Of a stretch of DNA of 37,607 nucleotides, positions 26,023 through 34,780 are shown piece after piece (position 1 is the first letter of the stretch; each line of letters starts with the position of its first letter). Below the pieces are notes generated by a model, which ran no database searches, was not told the origin of the DNA, and worked only from the letters and a program-made list of their open reading frames with translations. This DNA comes from Ignavibacteria bacterium (GTDB taxonomy: Bacteria; Bacteroidota; Ignavibacteria; Tepidaquicellales; Tepidaquicellaceae): NCBI GenBank assembly GCA_016873795.1, contig VGWA01000010.1, forward strand, positions 1 to 37,607, read 5' to 3'. The translations under genes and the position numbers were made by a program.

Positions 26023-26571
26023 TTGAAAAAATATTTCGGAAAAATATTGTTTTTATATTTCACTTTTTTAACGGTAATGATTGTATTGATATCTTCGTGC
26101 GGAGAGAAAATTGAACCGGCAAAGACTGAATATAAAAAAGGTGAAATTCCCGACCAGGAAAGCTGGAATACTACTGTTACATTTTCGGACTCGGGTTTGG
26201 TTAAGGCAATACTGCGTGCGGGACATATCTCGGTTTACAACGCAAAGGGATATACTTTAATCGATAGTAATGCTGTAGTGGATTTTTTTAAAAAAAGCGA
26301 GAATGTCTCGAAGTTATCCGGAAAAAAAGGAAAAATCTTTGATGCCACAAAAGATATAGAAGTGTATGACAGTGTTGTTTTTTCAAGCAAGGACGGCAGT
26401 ATATTGAAAACGGAAAAATTATACTGGCATAACGACAGTCAGAAAGTTACATCGGATGTTTTTGTCAGTATTACGACTCCGAAAGAACATATAGAAGGCA
26501 TCGGGTTCGAATCCGACCAGAACCTGAATAATTATACAATTTATAAAGTCACCGGTACTTTCAGCAAATGA
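26023..26571 (+). CDS. lptC: LPS export protein LptC, lipoprotein form
   Basis: A 182-residue periplasmic protein. It has a signal sequence with lipobox LISSC (Cys26), so it is likely a lipoprotein, whereas E. coli LptC is held by a membrane helix. The rest is a short OstA/LptC-type beta-jellyroll with LSGKKGKIFDATKDIEVYDS and LKTEKLYWHNDSQKV. LptC passes LPS from the LptBFG transporter to LptA. The start is the TTG at 26023. It is placed between kdsD and an lptA-like gene, whose start overlaps its stop by four bases (ATGA). Confidence 0.88.
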   Translation: MKKYFGKILFLYFTFLTVMIVLISSCGEKIEPAKTEYKKGEIPDQESWNTTVTFSDSGLVKAILRAGHISVYNAKGYTLIDSNAVVDFFKKSENVSKLSGKKGKIFDATKDIEVYDSVVFSSKDGSILKTEKLYWHNDSQKVTSDVFVSITTPKEHIEGIGFESDQNLNNYTIYKVTGTFSK

Positions 26572-28034
26572 AGAAAAAAGGAAAAAATAATATTAATATA
26601 ATTTCTTTTTGCACTGTGGTACTCATTTTGTTTTTTTCCGTATACACATACGCACAGGAAAAAATCGAATTGAAAAAAGCGGATAAATTAACGGGAAAAG
26701 TAATTGACGGATACAGCGTAAGGGAAGCCACCGGGAATGTTCATTTTATTCATAATAATGTCAATGTCTACTGTAATTATGCGATTCAGTATATTGATTT
26801 AAATAAAGTTGAATTAACGGGAAATGTCAGAATTTATCAGGATACACTCTCTTTGTTTACGGCAAAAGCAGTGTATTTCGGCAACGAACAAATGGCAATT
26901 TGCGAAAACGGAGTTACTCTCAAAGAACCGAATTCATCTTTAAGTGCAAACGGAGGAATTTATTATTTCAATGACGGAAAAGCTATTTTCAAAAAAAACG
27001 TACGAATCGATAATCCGACTTATATTCTTACATCCGATGAACTTACTTATTTCAGATACACTGAAGATTCGTATGCCAAGGGAAACGTCAGGGTAAAAAC
27101 CGATTCGGCTTTAATAACTGCGGAATACCTCGATTATCTAAAGAGACAGGGAAAAACTTTTGCCTATGTTAATGCCGTTATAGAAAGCGATTCGACTATT
27201 ATCAAATCGGATACTTTAAGAAACAACAGTTTCGAAAAAACATCTTTTGCCTCCGGGAATGTAAGAATAAATAACCTGAGAAATAATACGCTTATTTTCG
27301 GGAATTATGCCGAGAATTATGAGTTAAAAAATTATTCATTTATAAGAGGAAATTCACGTCTTGTGAAGTTTGAAGAGAAAGACACATTATATATTTCCGG
27401 AAATATTTTGGAAGCATACAGGGAAAAACCCGAAAGATACAATGCGAAGGAAAATGTTGAAATCCTAAGGGGTAAATTTTCCGGAAGAAGCGGAAACGGC
27501 GTTTTTTCAAAAACAACGGAGGAAGGGAAAGAATGGGTGTCTATGAATCAAAAACCAGTTGTCTGGCAGGATAATATTCAGATGACAGGGGATTCGATTT
27601 ATGCTTTTATCGAAGACGGAAAATTGAGGAAAATTTTTGCAAAACGGCTGCCCGAAACGGAAAATTCTGTAACATCGTTTCTGATATTAACTGCAAAAGA
27701 TTCATTGTATCAGAACAGAAACGACCAGATCAGCGGCACGGATATCGAAATCGAATTCGCGGAGGAAAAAATTGTTAAAGTCACCGTGACGGAAAATTCC
27801 ACGAGTCTTTACTTCCTTTATGAAGACAACGAACCAAACGGAATGAACTTTGTGGAAGGCGAAAATATGTTGATTTTTTTCGATGAAGAACAGAAAGTCT
27901 CCAGAATAAGAGTGGAAAAAAATCCTTCCGGAAAATTTACTCCGGAAGAAAAAATAAATATGCAGGATATGCTGCTCCCTGGTTATAAACTTCAAAATAA
28001 CCGTCCGGAAAAACAGCATCTCGTTTGGGAGTAA
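26568..28034 (+). CDS. OstA/LptA-like LPS transport protein, long form
   Basis: A 488-residue protein with an N-terminal signal or anchor (about 9-30). Many OstA-like beta repeats follow, seen as YAIQYIDLNKVELTGNVRIYQD, AKAVYFGNEQMAICENGV, and later FASGNVRINNLRNNTL. It is much longer than E. coli LptA (185 residues) and lacks the LptD barrel, a form common in Bacteroidota (OstA-like protein). It most likely forms the periplasmic bridge carrying LPS to LptD, or part of it. The overlap with lptC supports a shared role and shared translation. The protein ends in a short low-complexity tail. Confidence 0.8.
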   Translation: MKKKGKNNINIISFCTVVLILFFSVYTYAQEKIELKKADKLTGKVIDGYSVREATGNVHFIHNNVNVYCNYAIQYIDLNKVELTGNVRIYQDTLSLFTAKAVYFGNEQMAICENGVTLKEPNSSLSANGGIYYFNDGKAIFKKNVRIDNPTYILTSDELTYFRYTEDSYAKGNVRVKTDSALITAEYLDYLKRQGKTFAYVNAVIESDSTIIKSDTLRNNSFEKTSFASGNVRINNLRNNTLIFGNYAENYELKNYSFIRGNSRLVKFEEKDTLYISGNILEAYREKPERYNAKENVEILRGKFSGRSGNGVFSKTTEEGKEWVSMNQKPVVWQDNIQMTGDSIYAFIEDGKLRKIFAKRLPETENSVTSFLILTAKDSLYQNRNDQISGTDIEIEFAEEKIVKVTVTENSTSLYFLYEDNEPNGMNFVEGENMLIFFDEEQKVSRIRVEKNPSGKFTPEEKINMQDMLLPGYKLQNNRPEKQHLVWE

Positions 28035-28073
28035 TTCTGATTTTTCAATATCAGATAATTTTAATTTATATAT

Positions 28074-28490
28074 ATGAAATCTTACAGAAAAGAACTGTGG
28101 TTTAATACCGACAGCCGCAGACAGATGATTAATATTACTTCACAGGTTGAAGAATGTCTGAAGGAAAGCGGAATCCGCGAAGGCTTACTGCTTTGCAACG
28201 CCATGCATATTACGGCAAGCGTATTTATTAACGACGATGAAAGCGGACTGCATAACGATTTTGAAAAGTGGCTCGAGAAACTTGCGCCCGAAAAGCCGTA
28301 TTCACAATACCAGCATAACGGATTTGAAGATAATGCCGATGCACACCTCAAAAGAACGATTATGGGCAGGGAAGTCGTTGTTGCGGTAACAAACGGAAAA
28401 CTCGATTTCGGTCCGTGGGAACAGATTTTCTACGGTGAATTTGACGGTAAAAGACGAAAAAGAGTACTTGTTAAAGTAATAGGTGTATGA
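28074..28490 (+). CDS. YjbQ/UPF0047 family protein
   Basis: A 138-residue protein of the YjbQ family (also named secondary thiamine-phosphate synthase enzyme). The conserved [43 protein letters not shown] and [21 protein letters not shown] motifs are clear, with the His residues that are likely metal ligands. The main cellular role is not established; weak thiamine-phosphate synthase activity has been reported for relatives. It is 39 bases after the lptA-like gene and could be read from the same transcript. Confidence 0.9.
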   Translation: MKSYRKELWFNTDSRRQMINITSQVEECLKESGIREGLLLCNAMHITASVFINDDESGLHNDFEKWLEKLAPEKPYSQYQHNGFEDNADAHLKRTIMGREVVVAVTNGKLDFGPWEQIFYGEFDGKRRKRVLVKVIGV

Positions 28491-28502
28491 ATTTCAACGG
28501 AA

Positions 28503-28520
28503 ACCCGCCTTTTTGCAGGT
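28503..28520 (-). terminator. Hairpin between the YjbQ and trxA genes
   Basis: On the minus strand ACCTGC (28520-28515) pairs with GCGGGT (28508-28503), including one G-U pair, with a six-base loop, 17 bases after the trxA stop. Only a short T stretch follows. It may end the trxA transcript. On the plus strand one pair is lost. Confidence 0.4.
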
Positions 28521-28537
28521 CTCCTGTTTCTTATTTC

Positions 28538-28858
28538 CTATATATGTGAATTTAATTTGTCAGTGATGACTTTCTTGGGGACTGCACCGACAATCTGGTC
28601 GACTATTTTTCCGTTTTTAAAAATGAAAAGCGTAGGGATGCTTCTGATTCCAAGTTTGCCTGCTGTTATTTGATTGTTGTCGACGTCCAGTTTCCCGACT
28701 TTAACTTTACCCTGATATTCTTCGGCAAGTTCTTCTACAATCGGTGCTATCATTCTGCAGGGTCCGCACCAGACTGCCCAGAAATCTACCAGTACCGGAA
28801 TGTCTGAACCTTCTACTTCTGTCGCAAAGTTTGCGTCGTTGAATTCTAATGGATGCAT
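28538..28858 (-). CDS. trxA: Thioredoxin
   Basis: A 106-residue thioredoxin with the WCGPC active site (in FWAVWCGPCRMIAPIVEELA) and the cis-Pro loop GIRSIPTLFIFKNG. It has no signal peptide, so it is the cytoplasmic dithiol reductant. Length is typical. It has a Shine-Dalgarno-like GAAAGGA seven bases before the ATG (28866-28872). Just upstream, ACAGG and CCTGT (28881-28885, 28892-28896) form a five-base-pair hairpin in the leader. dnaE lies upstream on the same strand. Confidence 0.97.
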   Translation of the reverse strand: MHPLEFNDANFATEVEGSDIPVLVDFWAVWCGPCRMIAPIVEELAEEYQGKVKVGKLDVDNNQITAGKLGIRSIPTLFIFKNGKIVDQIVGAVPKKVITDKLNSHI

Positions 28859-28934
28859 TAATCAATCCTTTCTTTTTCAAACAGGTCGTTGCCTGTAATT
28901 ACATTTATATTTTTTTTGTTTTTTATTTTCTGAT

Positions 28935-31900
28935 TTAATTTATTTTCAAATTATTATCTCCGAGTAATTTTTTCAAGTGTGAAATTAATTCTTTTCCCGG
29001 TCTGACTTTATAGCTTCTCGATCTGTACACTATCGATTTGCCGTTGTCAATTATGTTGAAAAACAAATTGCAGCTGCCCGGATATTTTTCTACTGCCTCT
29101 TTTAAACCGCTGATTAAATTTTCATTCAGATTTTTCCTGAAAATGTTAATCGTCAGATTTTTTGAGTACATTTCACGGTAATTTTCTATCGGAAAAACGT
29201 CTTCCACAACCAGTTTTATTTTGTCTCCGTTTTCTTCCGCTCTTCCCTGTGCGAAAATTAAATTGTCATTTTTAAAAAGAGAGTTTTTCGATTCGTAAAG
29301 ATTATTGAACACCACGCATTCACCTGAACCGTAAAAATCAACCAGATTAAAAACTGCAAATTTATTCCCGCGTTTTGAAATTTTTATCTGCAAGTCCTGT
29401 ATTACACCGCACATCTTTGCCGGCTGTATTTTTGTTATGTCTGTTTCGGTTAAATCTTCCCCGAAACTTAAATTAACAAATTTTTCTATTATGTCCCTGT
29501 ATTTGTCAAGCGGATGTCCCGTAAGATAAAATCCTACTATGATCTTCTCGAGATTGAATTTTTCTGTTTCGGAAAAATCTTCATAAGCCGTTAAGTATAA
29601 ATCACTCACGCCGTTGACCGATATATCATCGCTGAAAAGTCCGCTCTGACCGTGTGATTCCGGCATCTCCTTGAATTTTTGGGCATAGAGTGTTGCACGC
29701 TCACAGTTCATATATAATTTGTTTCTGTTTGAGTCAATTTCATCGAATGCTCCGGCAAAAATCAATGACTCGAGTGTTTTTTTGTTTACTACCCTTAAAT
29801 CCACTCTCTTTAAAAAATCCATAAAACCCTTAAACAAACCGTTTTTTTCACGCTCGTTTATTATTTCTTCTGCTGCTTTTTCACCTACGTTTTTTATTGC
29901 GCTTAATCCGTAAATTATCTCTCCTTTTACCGGTGTATTGTTGTACATATTTACTGTCTGCTCCGAAACGCTCTGTAATGTTTCTTTGTCGTCATAATAC
30001 TTAATCGTAAAATCGAGACTGCTCGAGTTAACGTCAGGCGGCTTTAACTTAATCTTCATCTTCTTGCATTCGTATGCAAGAAGTTGAAGTTCCGATTCTT
30101 CTCCTTTTCGGCATTCCATCGAAACAGCAAGGAATTCCAGCGGAAAATGTGTTTTTAAATATGCCGTGTAATATGCAAGTACGGAATATGTTACTGCATG
30201 CGATTTGTTAAATCCGTAATCGGCAAAGTCGAGTATTAATTTGTATATATCGTTAGCTGTATTTTTTGCTACGCCGTTTTTTACCGCACCCTTTACAAAT
30301 TCCTCCTTTATCTGTTTCATCTTTTCCTTGATTTTCTTGCCAATCGCTTTTCTCATATTGTCTGCCTGCGCCATTGTGAAACCTGCTATATCTCTCGCTA
30401 TCTGCATTACCTGTTCCTGATATACTATTATTCCGTATGTTTCCTTTAGTACGTTTTCCATCTTGGGGTGCATGTACGAGATTTGTTTTTTACCCGGGCG
30501 TTTTTCGATGAAATCCGGAATCAGTTTCATCGGTCCGGGTCTGTATAATGCGTTCATTGCAGCCAGGTCTTCGATGTTCTTCGGCTTTAACTTTGATAAA
30601 TACTCGCGCATCTTACTCTTTGAAAACTGGAATATCCCTGTAGTTGAACCGGAAGAAAATAATTCGTAGGTTTTCTCATCATTTAACGGAATTTTTTCTA
30701 CGGTTAAATCTAAATCATAATACCTGTTTATAAGGTCTAATGTCTTCTTTATTACTTTGAGTTCTTTCAGCCCGAGAAAATCTATTTTTATTAAACCGGC
30801 ATCTTCGAGTTTGTTCATGTCGAACTGAGTAGTATAAACTTTATTGTCGCCGAGTATTATCGGTACAAAATCGGTTACGTCCGATGGTGCTATTACTACT
30901 CCCGAAGCATGTATAGAGGAGTTTTTATTGAGATTCTCGAGTACCATAGAATATTCGAGCAGATTCTTTTTGTTGATTTTTTCTTCTTCCGTACCCGTTT
31001 CAAAATATTTCGAAAACTCGGGAACGTCTTTCATGCATTCCTTTAAAGGTTTGATTTTACCGAATAGTACGGGGATAAGTTTCGTCAGGTCATTAATTTC
31101 CTGAAACGGAAAATTCAGGACTCTTCCTACATCTTTTAATACTCCGCGTGGTGCAAGTTTGTTGAATGTGATTATCTGTGCTACGGAATTTTCTCCGTAT
31201 TTTTCCTTTGCATACTCTATTAATTCATCCCGCCTGTCGTCCTGAAAATCAATGTCGATGTCCGGCATAGAAATTCTTTCCGGATTTAAAAATCTTTCAA
31301 AAATCAGATTATAGTCGAGCGGATTAACGCTCGTTATGCCAAGACAGTAACAAACAAGACTTCCTGCCGCACTGCCCCTGCCGGGTCCGACTAATATTCC
31401 TCTTGAACGTGCTGTGTTTATGAAATCCTGAACAATTAAAAAATATCCGGAAAAATCCATTCTTTTTATTATTTCCAGCTCGTGTCTTATTCTATCGGTA
31501 ATTTCCGTATTCTGTACCGTGAATTTCTTTTCTAACCCTCTGTATGTTAATTTTTCCAGATATTCATTGAGGTCTTTTACGCTTTCCGGCTCAGGAATTG
31601 GAAAATTCGGCATGAACGGTTCTCCGATTTCCAAATTCAAATTGCATTTCTCCGATACTTCAAGCGTAGATTTTATTGCTTCGGGAAAATCTTTGAATAA
31701 GTCGCACATTTCTTCCGAAGTCTTGAAATATATCTGGTCTGTACCGTACCGCAAATCACGCGTAATATCCGAAGGGGCAATGTTTTTGCTTTGCCTGGCA
31801 AGAATATGAAGATATATATTATGAGCAATTGAATGTTCTTTCTTTAAATAATGCACGTCATTAGTCGCAATGAGTTTTATTCCGTAATCCTTTGCTATTT

Positions 31901-32540
31901 TCGGAAGTACATTTAACACCTGCTTTTCTGCATCAATCGTTATATGATTTTGTATTTCCAGATAAAAATCTTCTCCGAATATATCTTTGTATATTCCCGT
32001 CATCTTCCGTGCCGTATCTATGTCATCACGGTTTATGTATGTGGATATTATTCCGCCTGCACAGGCGGAAAGTGCCAGTATTCCTTTTCGGTATTTGTTC
32101 AGTATTTCTAAATCGACTCTCGGTTTGTAATAAAAACCTTCGGTGTGTCCGATTGAGTTTAATTTTATTAAATTCCTGTATCCTGTCTCGTCTTTCGCTA
32201 AAAGTACAATGTGTGCGTAGTTAATGTTTGTCGATGTCAAGCGGTCGGTTGAATCTGTATCTATTTCCGGTTCGTAAATTTCCTGATTTTCTTTTTTCTT
32301 ACCCCTGTCGAATCTCGAACCTGACTGTGCAACATATCCCTCAAATCCGATTATCGGTTTGATTTTCTTTTCTTTACATAACTTGTAGAATTCCATTGCT
32401 CCGCACATATTACCGTGGTCTGTTATCGCAACCGCTGTCATCTTGTTTTCTGCGGCTGCCTCTACAAGCCCGTCAACCGTTGCTATCGCATCTAATAATG
32501 AATAATGCGTGTGATTATGTAAGTGTATAAATTCCGGCAA
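28935..32540 (-). CDS. dnaE: DNA polymerase III subunit alpha
   Basis: A 1201-residue replicative polymerase of the DnaE type. The N-terminal PHP domain starts HLHNHTHYSLLDAI and continues VAITDHGNMCGAMEFY. The polymerase core has GPGRGSAAGSLVCYCLGIT, the catalytic aspartates in PDIDIDFQDDRRDEL and a later YRPGPMKLIPDF segment. The helix-hairpin-helix part (KRVDLRVVNKKTLESLIFAGAFDE) and the OB domain (AKMCGVIQDLQIKISKRGNKFAVF) complete it. The start is TTG at 32540; an in-frame stop just upstream excludes a longer form. It is divergent from the CYTH gene. Confidence 0.97.
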   Translation of the reverse strand: MPEFIHLHNHTHYSLLDAIATVDGLVEAAAENKMTAVAITDHGNMCGAMEFYKLCKEKKIKPIIGFEGYVAQSGSRFDRGKKKENQEIYEPEIDTDSTDRLTSTNINYAHIVLLAKDETGYRNLIKLNSIGHTEGFYYKPRVDLEILNKYRKGILALSACAGGIISTYINRDDIDTARKMTGIYKDIFGEDFYLEIQNHITIDAEKQVLNVLPKIAKDYGIKLIATNDVHYLKKEHSIAHNIYLHILARQSKNIAPSDITRDLRYGTDQIYFKTSEEMCDLFKDFPEAIKSTLEVSEKCNLNLEIGEPFMPNFPIPEPESVKDLNEYLEKLTYRGLEKKFTVQNTEITDRIRHELEIIKRMDFSGYFLIVQDFINTARSRGILVGPGRGSAAGSLVCYCLGITSVNPLDYNLIFERFLNPERISMPDIDIDFQDDRRDELIEYAKEKYGENSVAQIITFNKLAPRGVLKDVGRVLNFPFQEINDLTKLIPVLFGKIKPLKECMKDVPEFSKYFETGTEEEKINKKNLLEYSMVLENLNKNSSIHASGVVIAPSDVTDFVPIILGDNKVYTTQFDMNKLEDAGLIKIDFLGLKELKVIKKTLDLINRYYDLDLTVEKIPLNDEKTYELFSSGSTTGIFQFSKSKMREYLSKLKPKNIEDLAAMNALYRPGPMKLIPDFIEKRPGKKQISYMHPKMENVLKETYGIIVYQEQVMQIARDIAGFTMAQADNMRKAIGKKIKEKMKQIKEEFVKGAVKNGVAKNTANDIYKLILDFADYGFNKSHAVTYSVLAYYTAYLKTHFPLEFLAVSMECRKGEESELQLLAYECKKMKIKLKPPDVNSSSLDFTIKYYDDKETLQSVSEQTVNMYNNTPVKGEIIYGLSAIKNVGEKAAEEIINEREKNGLFKGFMDFLKRVDLRVVNKKTLESLIFAGAFDEIDSNRNKLYMNCERATLYAQKFKEMPESHGQSGLFSDDISVNGVSDLYLTAYEDFSETEKFNLEKIIVGFYLTGHPLDKYRDIIEKFVNLSFGEDLTETDITKIQPAKMCGVIQDLQIKISKRGNKFAVFNLVDFYGSGECVVFNNLYESKNSLFKNDNLIFAQGRAEENGDKIKLVVEDVFPIENYREMYSKNLTINIFRKNLNENLISGLKEAVEKYPGSCNLFFNIIDNGKSIVYRSRSYKVRPGKELISHLKKLLGDNNLKIN

Positions 32541-32687
32541 TTTTTATTTTGATTTCTTCAGCCGTATATGATATTCGGCTTTTTCAATTTATTGTTTTCA
32601 AATAAAAATTTAAAGTGAAAAGTATTTTTTTTTAAATAGAATTTTAGTCCGCTATTTCATAAAATTAAATTTAAAAATATTTTGTAA
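32541..32687. other. Divergent promoter region between dnaE and the CYTH gene
   Basis: These 147 AT-rich bases must hold promoters in both directions. AGCCG (32560-32564) and CGGCT (32576-32580) form a small imperfect hairpin about 20 bases before the dnaE start, in its leader. No confident promoter motif was assigned. Confidence 0.4.
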
Positions 32688-33233
32688 TTGAACAATAATA
32701 CGAATATTAATATCGAAATCAAAGCAAAGTGCGGTAATATTTCAGGAATAAAAAAAATTCTTAAAAATCTTAATGCGGAATTTAAAGGAACTGACCTTCA
32801 AACCGATACGTATTTCAAAGTGAATAAGGGTAGATTAAAGTTGAGAGAAGGAAATATTGAAAATAACCTGATTTATTATGAACGCAGAGATAATAAGTTA
32901 CCTGAAAAGTCCGAATTTATTTTACTACCCGTAAGCAATTCCAAAAAGTTGAAAGCTGTTTTAACCCGTTGTATCGGTGTTTTAATTGAAGTTAAGAAGA
33001 AAAGAGAAATCTATTTTTCAGATAATGTTAAAATACATTTAGACGTTGTAAAACCTCTCGGCTCGTTTGTCGAAATTGAAGCAAATAATCAAAACGGAAA
33101 ATTTCACGTCTCTTATCTGAGAAAACAATGTGACTATTATTCAAAACTTTTTGGTATCGGAAAGAAAGATTTGATATCCGAATCGTACAGCGATATGATG
33201 CTGAAAATTAAATTCAAAAAAAACACATACTAA
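32688..33233 (+). CDS. CYTH domain protein (class IV adenylate cyclase-like)
   Basis: A 181-residue CYTH tunnel-fold protein. The N-terminal NINIEIKAK is close to the family ExExK motif, although the first Glu is Asn. KVNKGRLKLREG, IYYERRD, EVKKKREIYFSDNVKIHLDVV and LGSFVEIEA are the expected strand motifs. Families include class IV adenylate cyclases and triphosphatases, which act on triphosphate substrates; the substrate here is unknown. The start is TTG at 32688. It is three bases before the next gene, a membrane protein, so the two probably share a transcript. Confidence 0.88.
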   Translation: MNNNTNINIEIKAKCGNISGIKKILKNLNAEFKGTDLQTDTYFKVNKGRLKLREGNIENNLIYYERRDNKLPEKSEFILLPVSNSKKLKAVLTRCIGVLIEVKKKREIYFSDNVKIHLDVVKPLGSFVEIEANNQNGKFHVSYLRKQCDYYSKLFGIGKKDLISESYSDMMLKIKFKKNTY

Positions 33234-33236
33234 GAA

Positions 33237-34676
33237 ATGAAATATTTTCGTATAGTAATATTGGTAATACTTGCTGTTTCTGTATTTCAATTATTTATAA
33301 TCTTTTCCTATCCTGATATTGATACAGATTCTTACATTCATTTTGTGATATCCCGTAATCTTTTATCCGAACCTTCAAACCTCTCGCTGCACTGGGTCTG
33401 GCTGCCTCTGTTTCACTATGTACAGATGTTTTTCGTTTTCACGGGTATGGGGTTTGAATTTGTCAGAGTGTTGAATGTTATGTTGTATATTTCTTCGGCT
33501 GTGCTTGTTTTTTTGTACCTGAAAAGTCGTCAGCACAAAAATTCATTAAAAATCGCCGCCGTTGCTTCCCTGACCTGCATCCTTTTCCCGCTTGGATTTC
33601 TTATGGGAACAACCGCTCAATCAGAAATACTATTTATGCTTCTTGTTTTTTTGTTTGCCGTACTTTATGAAAAGAAAAAATTTGTTGCAGCTTCAGTAAT
33701 CCTGTCATTTACCGTTATGCTGAGATATGAATCATGGGCTGTTGTTTTCTTTTTTCTGCTGTTGAAAATTTTTGAATCTTTAAAAAATAAAAAGTTTAAG
33801 CCCGACCTGTCTTATCTTTCCGTTATCCTTCCTGTTATTGTCATTTTTATTTGGTCACTCCTGAGAATTCCCTTCGACGGGAAATTCCTCGCCTATATAT
33901 TCGATACAAAAGAATTCGTAACCGGAGCAATCGGAGAAAATTATTCTTATCAAAATGACCCTTTCATAGTTATTGACGAACTCCTGCATTATACTCTCTG
34001 GATTCCGCTGATATATACCGGCTTCACTCTTTTTCTAATTATATTCGGACTCAAAAAAGCAGTTAAAAATCATCCGGCGGTTTTTTTGTGTGGAATTTCA
34101 ATATTATTCTTTATCACACTCTCCTGGATTTTTAAATCGTCACTCGGATTAAACAGGCATTTTACCGCACTCATTCCTTTCTGTTCAGTTTGTGCCGGAT
34201 ACGGATTTTTTAACGTTACCGACTATATCGAAAAAAAAACAGGAAAAAATTATCAGAAGCGGATTCTTATACTGTTCCTGATTAACGCTGTTGTACTTTT
34301 TGCCGCCTGGTCTTATGTCTATCTCGGTGAATTTAAATCGGGTTTTCCTGAAAGAATGCAGACTGCTGAGTTTATCAAACAATTGTCCCCGGATAAAAAA
34401 ATTTTTAATAACGACGCCGTTCTTGAAGTGCTTGGAAATTTTGATAAAAACAGATTTGAAAAATACTGGCTGGTTGATGATGAAAAAACTGCCGTTTATC
34501 TTACTTTAAAAGCAAATGAATATGGAGAAGTATATATAGTTTTGCCGGAAAATTCCTTTGACCGTATTACTTCGATGGGTGATGTTATCTTTTATTCGGA
34601 TTATAACAAGCGTACAAAAACACGCCTGCTGATCGTTGTCATAAAAGCAAAAAACTATGCTCATTTTGTAAATTGA
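33237..34676 (+). CDS. Polytopic membrane protein, GT-C glycosyltransferase-like
   Basis: A 479-residue protein with about ten hydrophobic helices. The first external loop has DIDTDSYIHFVISRNLL, an acidic motif like the catalytic loops of PMT/ArnT-type GT-C enzymes, followed by HWVWLPLFHY. GT-C enzymes move a sugar from a polyprenyl-phosphate carrier to a protein or lipid on the outside. The C-terminal soluble part (about 370-479) may bind substrate. A DPM1-like carrier-loading enzyme occurs at 9114-10043. The donor and acceptor are not known. It follows the CYTH gene closely. Confidence 0.65.
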   Translation: MKYFRIVILVILAVSVFQLFIIFSYPDIDTDSYIHFVISRNLLSEPSNLSLHWVWLPLFHYVQMFFVFTGMGFEFVRVLNVMLYISSAVLVFLYLKSRQHKNSLKIAAVASLTCILFPLGFLMGTTAQSEILFMLLVFLFAVLYEKKKFVAASVILSFTVMLRYESWAVVFFFLLLKIFESLKNKKFKPDLSYLSVILPVIVIFIWSLLRIPFDGKFLAYIFDTKEFVTGAIGENYSYQNDPFIVIDELLHYTLWIPLIYTGFTLFLIIFGLKKAVKNHPAVFLCGISILFFITLSWIFKSSLGLNRHFTALIPFCSVCAGYGFFNVTDYIEKKTGKNYQKRILILFLINAVVLFAAWSYVYLGEFKSGFPERMQTAEFIKQLSPDKKIFNNDAVLEVLGNFDKNRFEKYWLVDDEKTAVYLTLKANEYGEVYIVLPENSFDRITSMGDVIFYSDYNKRTKTRLLIVVIKAKNYAHFVN

Positions 34677-34780
34677 AAATAACATTTTTTATATTCAAAA
34701 AAAGGTGTTTTTTTGGAATTGTTTGGGCATTATAAAAGCAGTAATTTTGTTTTAAAAATAAACTAAAAAATATATTATTT

